NCBI GenBank assembly: GCA_033344875.1
Contig: JAWPMO010000001.1
Location: 1,823,595-1,887,594 of the forward strand
Direction of reading: 5' to 3'
Length of the DNA stretch: 64,000 bases
From: Ilumatobacteraceae bacterium
GTDB taxonomy: Bacteria > Actinomycetota > Acidimicrobiia > Acidimicrobiales > Ilumatobacteraceae
The notes beneath the pieces were generated by a model, which did not search any database, was not told the origin of the DNA, and worked only from the letters and a program-made list of their open reading frames with translations. The translations under genes and the position numbers were made by a program. Shown here piece by piece: positions 8,525 through 17,438 of this stretch; within the stretch, counting starts at the first letter, position 1; every line of letters begins with the position of its first letter.

Positions 8525-10849
8525 TCAGAGCTTCTTCAGGGGCGCCCAGGCGAGCGCCAGGTGCTTCTGACCGACGCCGGAGAAATTGATGACCGCCTCG
8601 GCCTTCTCACCCGCGCCAGAGATGTCGATGATCACACCCTCACCGAAGGCCGGGTGCGCCACGTCGTCGCCCACCTTGAGCCCGATGTCCTGCGAGTTGG
8701 ACGGCTGGGGGGTGTTGCCGGCCCGCATCGCCGCATCGACGACACGATCGCGGTGCGCATCGTGGTCGTCGGCCCTCGATGTACCGCCGCCGTCGCGACG
8801 GCGGTACGGCGGCGGGTCGTAGGCGCGCTCGTCGCGATGTCGGTAGCTCTGGCGACCGTACGACGACCGCCCGCTGGTGTTGCCCTTCGATTCGATCAGC
8901 GCCTCGGGGATCTCGTCGAGGAACCGGGACGGCGGGTTGTACTGCGTGTTGCCGTACAGCATCCGACTCCATGCATGCGTGACGAACAGCCGCCGCATCG
9001 CTCGCGTGATCCCGACATAGGCGAGCCGCCGCTCCTCCTCCATCTCGGTGGGCTCGGTGAGCGCCCGGTTGTGCGGGAAGATGCCCTCTTCGACACCGAT
9101 GACGAACACGACCGGGAACTCGAGCCCCTTCGCCGAGTGGAGCGTCATCAGCACGACCTGATCGTCGTCGTCGAGATCGTCGGTGTCGGCGACGAGCGAC
9201 ACCTGCTCGAGGAACTCGTCGAGCACCGTGAACTCTCGCGCCGAGCCGACGAGCTCGCCGAGGTTCTCGATCCGACCGTGGGCCTCGACCGTGTCCTCGG
9301 CCTCGAGTTCGCCCAGATACCCCGATTCGTCGATGACCGCCTGCAGCAGATCGCCCGGGCCCACGCCCTCACCCCCCACCATGGCGTTGAGCCGGTCGAG
9401 CAGTTCGACGAACGCACCGATGCCGCGCTGGGCCGGGCCGCTGACGCCGGCTTCGTCGGCGTGCCGGAGCGCCTCGGTGAACGGCACCGCCATCTCGCGT
9501 GCGTACGCGTCGATTCGACCGATGCTCGTGTCGCCGATCCCGCGCTTGGGGACGTTGATGATCCGCTTCACGCTGACCTCGTCGAGCGGGTTGATGACCG
9601 AGCGGAGGTAGGCCATCGCGTCCTTGACCTCGCGACGGTCGTAGAACCGGGTGCCGCCGACCACCTTGTACGGCACACCCGACCGCATGAACGCTTCTTC
9701 GATGACCCGCGCCTGGGCATTGGTGCGATACAGCACCGCCATCTCGCGCCAGTTGACGGCGTCGTCGCTGTGGAGTTGCTGGGCGGTGCCGGCGACCCAC
9801 ATCGACTCGTCGCCCTCGTCTTCGGCGTGGTAGCGGATGATCCGTTCGCCGTCGCCCGTGTCGGTCCAGAGCGACTTGGGTTTGCGTTCCTGGTTGTGCT
9901 CGATCACCGCGTTGGCGGCATCGAGGATCGTCTGCGTCGACCGGTAGTTCTGATCGAGCACGATCGTGGTCACCTCGTCGAAGGCATCTTCGAACTGCAT
10001 GATGTTGCGGAAGTCGGCACCGCGGAACTTGTAGACCGACTGATCGGTGTCACCGACGACGCAGACGTTCTGGTGACCGCCGGCGAGCATCAGCACGATC
10101 TCGTTCTGCGCCTGGTTCGTGTCTTGGTATTCGTCGACGAGGATGTGCTCGAAGCGTTGGCGGTAGTGGTCGAGCACCTCGGGGTGCTCGCGGAAGAGCC
10201 GCACGACGTTGAGGAGCAGGTCGTCGAAGTCCATCGCGCCGGCCTTCAGCAGGCGGGTCTGGTACTCGGCGTACACGTCGGCCTGCTTGCGGGCGAAGAT
10301 GTCGTTCGCCTGCTCCGCGGCCCGGTCGGGATCGACGAGTTCGTTCTTCCAGAGCGAGATCTGGCCCTGGACGCCGCGCGGCGGGAACCGCTTGCTGTCG
10401 AGACCGAGGTCGCGGATGACGTACCCCGTCAGCCGGACGGCGTCGGCCTGGTCGTAGATCGAGAACGTGCGCGGGTAGCCGATCGCCTCGCCGTCGCGGC
10501 GCAGGATGCGCACGCACGCCGAGTGGAACGTCGACACCCACATCGACCGCACCACGGGCCCCACCAGCGACCCGACGCGATCTCGCATCTCGGCCGCGGC
10601 CTTGTTGGTGAACGTGATCGCCAGGATGCTGGTGGGGCGCACGCCCCGGTCGATCAGGTAGGCGATCCGATGGGTCAGGACACGTGTCTTGCCCGACCCG
10701 GCGCCGGCCACGACGAGGAGCGGACCCTCGGTGTGCACGACCGCATCGAGCTGGTCGGGGTTGAGGCCTTCGGTGAACGGATTGGGTCCGACATCGCCGA
10801 CGGCGTCGGCGAACGGGTCGTCCGTGAAGAGGTCTGGCTGATCCGACAT
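8525..10849 (-). CDS. pcrA: ATP-dependent DNA helicase UvrD/PcrA
   Basis: 774-aa superfamily 1A 3'-5' helicase for repair and replication. Motifs in order: VVAGAGSGKTRVLTHR (Walker A, about residue 48), AITFTNKAAAEM (Ia), DEYQDTNQAQ (II), VVGDTDQSVYKFRGA (III), LDQNYRSTQ (IV), LMTLHSAKGLEFPVVF (V) and ERRLAYVGITRAM (VI). The C-terminus LKVGDDVAHPAFGEGVIIDISG is the Tudor-like domain of PcrA that contacts RNA polymerase. Length and motifs are normal. Confidence 0.97.
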   Translation of the reverse strand: MSDQPDLFTDDPFADAVGDVGPNPFTEGLNPDQLDAVVHTEGPLLVVAGAGSGKTRVLTHRIAYLIDRGVRPTSILAITFTNKAAAEMRDRVGSLVGPVVRSMWVSTFHSACVRILRRDGEAIGYPRTFSIYDQADAVRLTGYVIRDLGLDSKRFPPRGVQGQISLWKNELVDPDRAAEQANDIFARKQADVYAEYQTRLLKAGAMDFDDLLLNVVRLFREHPEVLDHYRQRFEHILVDEYQDTNQAQNEIVLMLAGGHQNVCVVGDTDQSVYKFRGADFRNIMQFEDAFDEVTTIVLDQNYRSTQTILDAANAVIEHNQERKPKSLWTDTGDGERIIRYHAEDEGDESMWVAGTAQQLHSDDAVNWREMAVLYRTNAQARVIEEAFMRSGVPYKVVGGTRFYDRREVKDAMAYLRSVINPLDEVSVKRIINVPKRGIGDTSIGRIDAYAREMAVPFTEALRHADEAGVSGPAQRGIGAFVELLDRLNAMVGGEGVGPGDLLQAVIDESGYLGELEAEDTVEAHGRIENLGELVGSAREFTVLDEFLEQVSLVADTDDLDDDDQVVLMTLHSAKGLEFPVVFVIGVEEGIFPHNRALTEPTEMEEERRLAYVGITRAMRRLFVTHAWSRMLYGNTQYNPPSRFLDEIPEALIESKGNTSGRSSYGRQSYRHRDERAYDPPPYRRRDGGGTSRADDHDAHRDRVVDAAMRAGNTPQPSNSQDIGLKVGDDVAHPAFGEGVIIDISGAGEKAEAVINFSGVGQKHLALAWAPLKKL

Positions 10850-10973
10850 CGTCGACCCATCCTAGGGACGGGGTGTCGCACCGCTTCAGACCCGGATCTG
10901 TCCAAACACGAAACCCGGACGCAACGAAGTCCGAACACCGCGGCATGCGACTGCGGGCCCGATCGATCCCACC

Positions 10974-10979
10974 TAGGTT
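10974..10979 (+). promoter_or_regulatory. Probable -10 box of a leaderless promoter
   Basis: TAGGTT matches TANNNT and ends 7 nt before the ATG of the cytochrome b gene, which has no Shine-Dalgarno sequence. This is the expected layout for a leaderless transcript. Confidence 0.45.
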
Positions 10980-10986
10980 GACCTGC

Positions 10987-11706
10987 ATGTCGATCGACGA
11001 AGACGCTCCTCCGGAGGTCGCCGAGCCACGAGCGGTGGCTCGACTCAAGCACCCCCGTGCGATCCGGTGGCTCCACTGGATCAACTTCCCGCTGTTGGCG
11101 GTGATGATCTGGAGCGGCCTGCGCATCTATTGGGCCGAGGATGTCTACGCGTTCGGCGTCGGGAGCTGGCAGTGGTTCGCGTTCTTCCCCGAGGTCGTCT
11201 ACGAACGGCTCGATCTCGACCGCCACCTCGCCCGCGGCATGGCGTTCCACTTCTCCTTCGCCTGGCTGTTCGTGATCAACGGGCTCGCCTACACGATCTA
11301 CCTGGCCGTCAGCGGCGAGTGGCGCCACATCTTCCCCGACCGCCGGTCGGCCGCCGAGGCGAAGGACGTCGTGCTGCACGACCTGCACCTCAAGGCCGAT
11401 GCGCCGCCGCAGGGCCGCTATAACGCCGCCCAGCGCATCGCCTACACGGTGGTCCTGGCGATGGCGGCGATCGTCGTGGTCAGCGGGTTCGCGATCTACA
11501 AGCCGACGCAGCTGTACCCGCTGCCGTTGCTGTTCGGCGGCTACCAGGGTGCCCGGCTGATCCACTTCTCGATGACGATCGGCATCCTGCTGTTCTTCGT
11601 CGTCCACCTCCTCCAGGTGCTCCGGGCGGGGTGGGGCAACTTCCGGGCGATGGTCACCGGCTACGAGATCGAGCAGCCCGAATCGAACGAGGAGGTCGCG
11701 TCATGA
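10987..11706 (+). CDS. Cytochrome b561-like membrane subunit
   Basis: 239 aa with four or five hydrophobic helices of the cytochrome b/b6-type domain. His residues suited to b-heme ligation occur in WLHWINFPLL (TM1), AFHFSFAWLF (TM2) and LIHFSMTIGILLFFVVHLLQ (last helix). It is probably the quinone-linked membrane anchor delivering electrons to or from the molybdopterin protein encoded directly downstream, whose start overlaps its stop by 4 bp. The arrangement resembles MsrQ/MsrP (YedZ/YedY) pairs, but the anchor is from a different cytochrome b family. Confidence 0.88.
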   Translation: MSIDEDAPPEVAEPRAVARLKHPRAIRWLHWINFPLLAVMIWSGLRIYWAEDVYAFGVGSWQWFAFFPEVVYERLDLDRHLARGMAFHFSFAWLFVINGLAYTIYLAVSGEWRHIFPDRRSAAEAKDVVLHDLHLKADAPPQGRYNAAQRIAYTVVLAMAAIVVVSGFAIYKPTQLYPLPLLFGGYQGARLIHFSMTIGILLFFVVHLLQVLRAGWGNFRAMVTGYEIEQPESNEEVAS

Positions 11707-12506
11707 GCGACGACCGGCACGAACAACCCACCGACGACCGCGCCGCCGAGCTCCGAGCCCAGGCCCGCAGCGGCCCGGCGATCCCGCTCGACGAGTTCCG
11801 ACGCAAGTCGCGCCGCTCGTTCCTGACGGGCGGCGCCGGCGTCATCGCCGCCGGGCTGTTCTGGAACTACGTGCAGACCAAGTCGGATCCCGTCGATCGG
11901 ATCCCCGGCATCCTCCGCAACACGCTCGAGGCCAACGAGCAGATCTGGTCGAACTTCCAGGGTCGCTCGGCGCCCGAGTATGACATCGCCGATGCGTCGC
12001 CGATCCAGGTCAACGGTCGGGTCGGCATCCGCAGCGAGATCGCACTCGCCGGCTACACCGTACGTGTCGAGGGCCCCGACGGTGAGTTGCTCGACGAGCT
12101 CCCGCTCGATCACTTCCGCGACCTCCCGCAGAGCGACTTGGTGATCGAACACAAGTGCATCGAGGGCTGGTCGAACATCACCCACTGGCGAGGTGCCCGG
12201 TTCCGCGACTTCCACGAGCCGTACGCCGACCGCATCGGCGACGCGAGCTACGTCGGCATGGAGACACCCGACGGCGAGTACTACGTCGGTTGGGACCTCG
12301 ATGCGATCCTCCACCCGCAGACGATGCTGGCGCTCGAGCAGAACGGGGCGCCGCTCGATCAGGACCACGGCGCCCCACTCCGGCTCGCGACGCCGAACAA
12401 GTACGGCATCAAGACGATCAAGCGCATCAAGACGATCCGGTACCGCCGAGACCGCGCACCCGACTACTGGGCAGAACGCGGATACGACTGGTACGCCGGG
12501 CTCTGA
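11703..12506 (+). CDS. Tat-exported molybdopterin oxidoreductase (sulfite-oxidase fold)
   Basis: 267 aa of the oxidoreductase molybdopterin-binding (sulfite oxidase/YedY) family. Residues around 37-60 (RRKSRRSFLTGGAGVIAAG) form a twin-arginine signal without an obvious cleavage site, so it may stay membrane-anchored. VIEHKCIEGWSN contains the Cys that ligates molybdenum, followed by the WRGARFRDF motif. The substrate is unknown (sulfite, methionine sulfoxide or other S-/N-oxide). Pairing with the cytochrome b gene suggests an extracytoplasmic enzyme coupled to the quinone pool. Confidence 0.92.
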   Translation: MSDDRHEQPTDDRAAELRAQARSGPAIPLDEFRRKSRRSFLTGGAGVIAAGLFWNYVQTKSDPVDRIPGILRNTLEANEQIWSNFQGRSAPEYDIADASPIQVNGRVGIRSEIALAGYTVRVEGPDGELLDELPLDHFRDLPQSDLVIEHKCIEGWSNITHWRGARFRDFHEPYADRIGDASYVGMETPDGEYYVGWDLDAILHPQTMLALEQNGAPLDQDHGAPLRLATPNKYGIKTIKRIKTIRYRRDRAPDYWAERGYDWYAGL

Positions 12507-12512
12507 TCGGGC

Positions 12513-13475
12513 TCAGCGGAGTGCCAGCGCCGCGACGTCGCCGAGTTGGGCCCGGGCCACGTCGATCCGGTCGCCCGGGAAGATGTTGATGCTGCTCACG
12601 CCGGCCGCCTCGAGCGCGGCGATGTGTTCGAACGCGTCGTCGATCGTGCCGACGGCTCCGATCTCGCGCCAGTAGTCGCTCGGCATGTCGAGCAGCGCCG
12701 TCGCTCCGCCGTCGGCCACCCGCTCGACCATCTCGTCGAAGAACGGCAACACCGTGAACGCCGGACGTCGCTCGGCGATCAGACCGGCGACGAAGGGCGC
12801 CACGTGACCGTACGCGGTCCGGCGATCGTGCTCGACCGCCAGCATCGTGAACGTCACGACGTGGAAATCGTCGGGGCGCCTGGCCGCGTGGCCGAGCGAC
12901 CAGTCGACGTAGGTCGGGCCGGCCCCCTCGACGAGGATCACGCCGTCGGCGACCCGTCCGGCGAGCGCGAGTGACCTCTGCTGCTGCACCCCGGCGACGA
13001 TCCGCGGGACGTCGCTCGGCGGCTGGTCGAGCCGGACCCGATCGAGCTGCACGTGGCGGCCGTCGAACGTGACCTCGTCACCGCCGAGCAGTCGCTTGAC
13101 GACGGTGATGGTCTCGTCGAGCGTCGTCAGGGGTGACGGGGGACGCGCGCCCATCTGTGCCATCCACTCCTGCACACCGTGACCGATCCCCGGGTGGAAC
13201 CGTCCGGGCGCGAGGTTCGCGAGTGTCGCGATCTCCATCGCGGTCACAGCCGGGTTGCGGGCGACCGCCGGCAGGATCCCGATCCCGACCTGCAGCTGCC
13301 CGGTCACGGCCAACGCCGTGGCCGCCAAGCTGACACCGGCGGTGAAGAAGCAGTCCTCGATGAGCCAGAGCTGTTCGACGCCGGCGGCCTCCAGCCGGCG
13401 GGCGTACTCCCCCACCTCGGCCGCCGGAAACGTCCGATCGAAGCACATCCCGATCTCGGCACGTTGCGAACCCAT
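12513..13475 (-). CDS. LLM-class flavin/F420-dependent oxidoreductase
   Basis: 320-aa luciferase-like TIM-barrel. IGMCFDRTFPAAEVGEYAR is the opening beta strand/helix, GIGILPAVARNPAVTAME the usual cofactor-side strand, and FHPGIGHGVQEWMAQMG a loop characteristic of F420-dependent members. DGVILVEGAGP lies near the C-terminal side. In actinobacteria most such enzymes use F420 and reduce or oxidise hydrophobic substrates; the specific reaction cannot be read. It converges on the molybdopterin gene with a 6-bp gap. Confidence 0.88.
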   Translation of the reverse strand: MGSQRAEIGMCFDRTFPAAEVGEYARRLEAAGVEQLWLIEDCFFTAGVSLAATALAVTGQLQVGIGILPAVARNPAVTAMEIATLANLAPGRFHPGIGHGVQEWMAQMGARPPSPLTTLDETITVVKRLLGGDEVTFDGRHVQLDRVRLDQPPSDVPRIVAGVQQQRSLALAGRVADGVILVEGAGPTYVDWSLGHAARRPDDFHVVTFTMLAVEHDRRTAYGHVAPFVAGLIAERRPAFTVLPFFDEMVERVADGGATALLDMPSDYWREIGAVGTIDDAFEHIAALEAAGVSSINIFPGDRIDVARAQLGDVAALALR

Positions 13476-13498
13476 CCCGGCAACGTACCGCGAGTGCC

Positions 13499-15256
13499 TC
13501 AGCCGGATTGTTCCTCGGAGAGCTCGAGCCAGCGCTCCTCGAGTTCGGACAGCTCGGCCTGAGCGGTCGCGAGCTCGGCGCCGAGTGACGCCAGCCGCTC
13601 GTGGTCGGTCGTGTCCAGAAGCTGCTCGTTCAGTCGATCGACCTGACGCTGCGCCTTGGTCATCGACTGCTCGGTGTCACGAATCTGACGGCCGAGTGTG
13701 TACTGGCTGGCCGGGCGTTCCTTCCTGGCCCGCGGCGTCGACGGGGCTGCCTTGGCCGGTTTCGGTGTGGGTGCGGTCGGCGTCGAGCGACTCGACAGCC
13801 AGCCCTGGACCCCGCCGGCCACGCGTCGGAGGTCACCGCCCGGGTCGATCGCGAGCACATGGTCGACCGTGCGATCGAGGAACGTGCGGTCGTGGCTCGC
13901 GACGACGAGCGCGCCCGGCCAGTCGTCGAGGAAGTCCTCGAGCGCTCGCAACGTGTCGAGATCGAGGTCGTTGGTCGGTTCGTCGAGCACGAGCAGGTTC
14001 GGCTTAGTGGCGAGCACCATCACCAGCTGGAGACGCCGACGCTCGCCTCCGGAGAGCATCCTGACGGGGGCGAACTGTGCGGTCGAATCGAACCAGAATC
14101 GTTGGAGCAGCGCCCGGTCTTCCCAGTCGGGCTCTCGCAGCGGCCCGGCCACCAGCTTGCGGACGATGGCGTCGGGATCGAGCATCGACGTCTGCTGATC
14201 GGCGTACCCGGTCACGACCGTCGAGCCCACCTGGACCGTGCCGGACACCGGTTCGCGACGCCCGGCGATGATGTCGAGCAACGTCGACTTGCCGGAGCCG
14301 TTCGGTCCGACCACGCCCAGCCGCGCTCCCGGCTCGATGAGCAGGTCGACGTGTTCGAACACGGTCGCGTCGCCGTAGGCCTGGGCGACGTCGACGAGCT
14401 CGACCACCTGGTTACCGAGCCGGGTCGAGCCCATGTCGAGCAGCAGGTCGTCGCCGCGCACCCCGGTCGCCTCCGGGCCACCCGAGACGATCTCGCGCGC
14501 CGACCGGAGGCGCGCCTTCGGCTTGGTCGATCGGGCCTGAGCGCCGCGCTGGAGCCACTCGAGTTCGCGGCGGGCGAGGATCTTGCGGGTCGACTCCTCG
14601 CTCGCCGCCTGCTCGTGGCGAGCCGCACGCCCCGCGAGATATGTCGCATAGGCACTCGTTCCGGCGTCGGCCCGGTGGATGTAGCCGGTCCCGCGTTCGA
14701 TCTCGACGATCCGACCGCTCCCCCGTGCCGTCGTGAGCCGGTCCATGAGGTGCCGGTCGTGCGTGATCATCACGAGCGCTGCGCTGGTGCCGGCAAGTCG
14801 ACCCTCGAGCCATTCGATCGCTTCGAGATCCAGATGGTTGGTGGGCTCGTCGAGCAGGATCATGTCGAACTCACCGACGAGCGCGTGGGCGAGTGCCACC
14901 CGCTTGGCCTGACCGCCGGAGAGCTGATCGGTTCGACGTGACAGGAGCGGCTGCACGCCGAGTGACGTCGCGACGGCTGCGAGCTCCCACGAGTCGCCCA
15001 GATACTCGGCGACCGTGCCGGGAGGCAGTTGCGGATCCTGGTCGAGCGACGCGATCCGAACGCCTCGGCCGAACCTGACGTCGCCCTCGTCGGGCGTCTG
15101 CGTCCCGGCGAGGATGCGCATGAGCGTCGACTTCCCGGAACCGTTTACGCCGACGATCGCGACCCGATCGCCGGTCGAGACGGTGAGCGAGAGATCGTCG
15201 AACAGCACCTTGTCGGGCTGGGCGATGCCCACCTTCGCCACGTCGACGCAGATCAC
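13499..15256 (-). CDS. ABC-F family ATPase
   Basis: 585 aa with two ABC cassettes and no membrane domain. Cassette 1: VGVNGSGKSTLMRIL, SGGQAKRVALAHALVG and ILLDEPTNHLDL. Cassette 2: VGPNGSGKSTLLDII, SGGERRRLQLVMVLA and VLDEPTNDLDL. The C-terminal ~70 residues form a coiled coil, as in Uup. ABC-F proteins act on the ribosome or, for Uup, also affect DNA precise excision. GTG 15256 (VICVDVAKVG) is taken as start because the conserved first strand begins there. An antibiotic-resistance role cannot be deduced. Confidence 0.93.
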   Translation of the reverse strand: MICVDVAKVGIAQPDKVLFDDLSLTVSTGDRVAIVGVNGSGKSTLMRILAGTQTPDEGDVRFGRGVRIASLDQDPQLPPGTVAEYLGDSWELAAVATSLGVQPLLSRRTDQLSGGQAKRVALAHALVGEFDMILLDEPTNHLDLEAIEWLEGRLAGTSAALVMITHDRHLMDRLTTARGSGRIVEIERGTGYIHRADAGTSAYATYLAGRAARHEQAASEESTRKILARRELEWLQRGAQARSTKPKARLRSAREIVSGGPEATGVRGDDLLLDMGSTRLGNQVVELVDVAQAYGDATVFEHVDLLIEPGARLGVVGPNGSGKSTLLDIIAGRREPVSGTVQVGSTVVTGYADQQTSMLDPDAIVRKLVAGPLREPDWEDRALLQRFWFDSTAQFAPVRMLSGGERRRLQLVMVLATKPNLLVLDEPTNDLDLDTLRALEDFLDDWPGALVVASHDRTFLDRTVDHVLAIDPGGDLRRVAGGVQGWLSSRSTPTAPTPKPAKAAPSTPRARKERPASQYTLGRQIRDTEQSMTKAQRQVDRLNEQLLDTTDHERLASLGAELATAQAELSELEERWLELSEEQSG

Positions 15257-15300
15257 GTCGCCACCATACGGGCACGTCGTCGAATCACGCCCCGGACGCG

Positions 15301-15328
15301 CTCGTGCGCCCCCGAAGGGGCGCACGAG
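15301..15328 (-). terminator. Perfect 12-bp hairpin with UUCG loop
   Basis: CTCGTGCGCCCC and GGGGCGCACGAG flank a four-base loop that reads UUCG in minus-strand RNA, an extra-stable tetraloop. It lies 23 bp downstream of the gene ending at 15352 and upstream of the ABC-F gene. No U-tract follows, as is common for actinobacterial terminators. Confidence 0.75.
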
Positions 15329-15351
15329 GTGGGGGGTGACAGTCGGTGACG

Positions 15352-16026
15352 TCAGCCGTCGTTACCGCGGGTGCGGTAGACGCCGTCCTCGATCCGCTCG
15401 GCGAGGCGCTCGAGGCGTTCGGCGGCCCGCTCCTCGTCGAGCCCGTGATCGACCGCCATGTCGACGTGGCTCTCGGCGTCGGCGATCAGGGCGTCGATCA
15501 CCGCTTGGACGTCGACGCCGTTGGCCTCGGCGATGTCGGCGATCGAGTTGCCGGCGGCGAGCTCGGAGCGCAGCGTGTCGGTGTCGACACCGAGGATGTC
15601 GGCCAGCACGGCCCCGTCACCACGGTGCCCGTCGAGGCCACGCCGGTGTGTGCGGCCGGGGCGCTCGCTGCGCTCGGGCCGGTTCTCGACGAGGTGCTCG
15701 GCGACGGTGTCGGCCTGCGCCTCGGTGATCGTGCCGTCGTCGACCAGGTCCTGCAAGCTCTCGCGCAGCCGATCGCCGAGCTCGGGCCGCTCGTCGGCCG
15801 TGTCGGTCGTCTCGTCGGTGTTTTCGTCGGTGTTCTCGTCGGTGTCGTCCTGGAGGACGACCACGGCATCGGCACCGTCGTCCGATGCTGCGCTCGTCAG
15901 CGACGGCACGGTGGCGACGAGGCCGATCGCGCCGCCGGCGAGCAGACCGGCGGCGACGCCGATCGTGGTGGAACGCTTCGACCCTGAGGTCGAGGTGTCG
16001 GTGGTGGGAGTCGGGGTGTCGTTCAT
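15352..16026 (-). CDS. Hypothetical membrane-anchored acidic protein
   Basis: 224 aa. A Thr/Ser-rich cytoplasmic N-terminus leads into a hydrophobic segment at about 22-46 (IGVAAGLLAGGAIGLVATVP), then an acidic linker with DENTDENTDETTDT repeats. The outer part contains two helical modules: a GTITEAQADTVAEHL-type short repeat and LGVDTDTLRSELAAGNSIADIA, a motif frequent in actinobacterial secreted proteins. Function unknown. The promoter region holds a match to the box found before the adjacent response-regulator gene, so it may be a target of that system. Start ATG 16026 has AAAGGA in front. Confidence 0.82.
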   Translation of the reverse strand: MNDTPTPTTDTSTSGSKRSTTIGVAAGLLAGGAIGLVATVPSLTSAASDDGADAVVVLQDDTDENTDENTDETTDTADERPELGDRLRESLQDLVDDGTITEAQADTVAEHLVENRPERSERPGRTHRRGLDGHRGDGAVLADILGVDTDTLRSELAAGNSIADIAEANGVDVQAVIDALIADAESHVDMAVDHGLDEERAAERLERLAERIEDGVYRTRGNDG

Positions 16027-16098
16027 GGTGGTTCCTTTCGGGGTACGTCTGACGAGAACAACGATGACGACCCTCGGTGTGAACGAAACCGGAGCGAG

Positions 16099-16115
16099 TT
16101 GAGAGCCGGGTAAGA
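16099..16115 (-). promoter_or_regulatory. Candidate response-regulator box (copy 2)
   Basis: On the minus strand the direct repeat TCTTAC-N5-TCTCAA differs by one base per half from TCTCAC-N5-TCTCAC found in front of the response-regulator gene. Half-sites 11 bp apart suit OmpR-family dimers. It lies 73 bp upstream of the hypothetical membrane gene. Confidence 0.45.
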
Positions 16116-16122
16116 ACCCGGC
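16105..16122 (-). terminator. Hairpin after the histidine-kinase gene
   Basis: GCCGGGT and ACCCGGC form a 7-bp stem with an AAGA loop (plus-strand reading), 8 bp after the kinase stop codon. It probably ends the two-component operon; it overlaps the candidate regulator box. Confidence 0.6.
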
Positions 16123-16130
16123 CGACCCGG

Positions 16131-17438
16131 CTACTCGGCGGTCGGAGGCGGGAGGCGACCGAGCCGAAACCCGACCGCTGCCCCGCCGCCGGGACGGTTG
16201 GAGGCGAACGCATCGCCACCGTGATGCTGTGCCACCTCACGCACGATCGACAGCCCGAGCCCCGACCCGGACATCGCTCGGGCCGCATCGGACCGGTGGA
16301 ACCGATCGAACACCCTGTCGAGGTCGGCCTCGGGGATCCCGGTGCCGCGGTCGAGCACGGTGACGGTGTCGTCGCCGACGGTGACCACGATCGGGCCGCC
16401 CGTGGTGTCGAACTTGGTCGCGTTCTCGAGCAGGCAGGAAACCGCTCGTTGCACCGCCGAACGGTGCGCGGTGACGACATCCGATGCTCCGTCGACCTCG
16501 ATGACACGATCGGTCCGACGGGCGTACCGGTCGGCCTGCTCCGTGACCACGTCGACCAGATCGAACGACGTCGCCGGCTCGTCGCGGGCGCCGCCGACCG
16601 CCACCGCGACCACCTCGTCGACGAGCGAGGTCAACTCCTGGGTCTCGGCGTGCAGGTCGTCGACGATCGCCCGCCGGTCGGCATCGGAGAGGTCGGGGTA
16701 CCGACGCAGGGTGTCGAGGTTGGTGCGCAAGCTGGTCAGCGGGGTGCGGAGTTCGTGCCCGGCGTCCTGCACGAGACGGCGCTGCTCGTCCTTCGATCGG
16801 GCGAGTGCGGCCAGCATCCGGTCGAACGCGACGCCGAGCCGACCGACCTCGTCGCCGCCCTCCTCCCCGACGGCGACGTCGAGTCGCCCGGTGCTCTCGA
16901 CGTGTTCCGCCGCCGCGGTGAGGCGCCGCAGCGAGGCGGTCGCACGTCCGGAGATCCACAGTCCGAGTGCGATGGCGGCGGCCGAGACCAGCCCAGCGAT
17001 CAGCAGGGTTCTCCGGCGGAGACTGTCGAGGATCCGTTCCGTTTCGTCGAGCGACCGTCCGACCTGGACCGCCCCTCGCGACACGCCGATCGTGCGAACC
17101 CGATAGGTGCCATCGGCGGTCTCGACCGTGGAGAAGCGGCTGACACCGCGGCGCCCGAGGACACGGCTGTCGGGCTCCGAGATCGGGAGCGGGCTCGGGA
17201 AGGTGGTGCCGGTGATCGTCCCGTCGAGCAGGACGATCTGCGCATCGAACCCGACCAGCGGCCCGCGGTCCGGCACACCCTGCTGGCCGAGCAGGCGGCC
17301 GTCGATGCTCAGGAGCGATCGATCGATCTCGGCGAACAGTCGATCGCTGGTCGACCGGTAGCTGACGGTGCCGAACGCGACGGCGGTGGTCGCGACGATC
17401 GCCGCCAACGCCAGCGCGAACTTCCAGCGGAGACTCAT
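16131..17438 (-). CDS. Sensor histidine kinase
   Basis: 435 aa. TM1 is at about 6-26 and TM2 at about 160-182, enclosing a ~130-residue sensor domain. A HAMP domain follows (ATASLRRLTAAAEHVE to EVGRLGVAFDRML). The H box is VQDAGHELRTPLTSLRTN (phospho-His about 250). The ATPase domain has the N box LLENATKF, G1 DRGTGIPE and G2 GSGLGLSIV. The layout is like MprB/TcrY kinases. Its ATG overlaps the response-regulator stop by 4 bp. The stimulus is unknown. Confidence 0.95.
   Translation of the reverse strand: MSLRWKFALALAAIVATTAVAFGTVSYRSTSDRLFAEIDRSLLSIDGRLLGQQGVPDRGPLVGFDAQIVLLDGTITGTTFPSPLPISEPDSRVLGRRGVSRFSTVETADGTYRVRTIGVSRGAVQVGRSLDETERILDSLRRRTLLIAGLVSAAAIALGLWISGRATASLRRLTAAAEHVESTGRLDVAVGEEGGDEVGRLGVAFDRMLAALARSKDEQRRLVQDAGHELRTPLTSLRTNLDTLRRYPDLSDADRRAIVDDLHAETQELTSLVDEVVAVAVGGARDEPATSFDLVDVVTEQADRYARRTDRVIEVDGASDVVTAHRSAVQRAVSCLLENATKFDTTGGPIVVTVGDDTVTVLDRGTGIPEADLDRVFDRFHRSDAARAMSGSGLGLSIVREVAQHHGGDAFASNRPGGGAAVGFRLGRLPPPTAE

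Noticed and set aside
8561-10981. Long open frame antisense to the helicase gene
   Set aside because: It is a frame shadow. The minus-strand frame carries every UvrD/PcrA motif, whereas this one has no domain and skewed composition.
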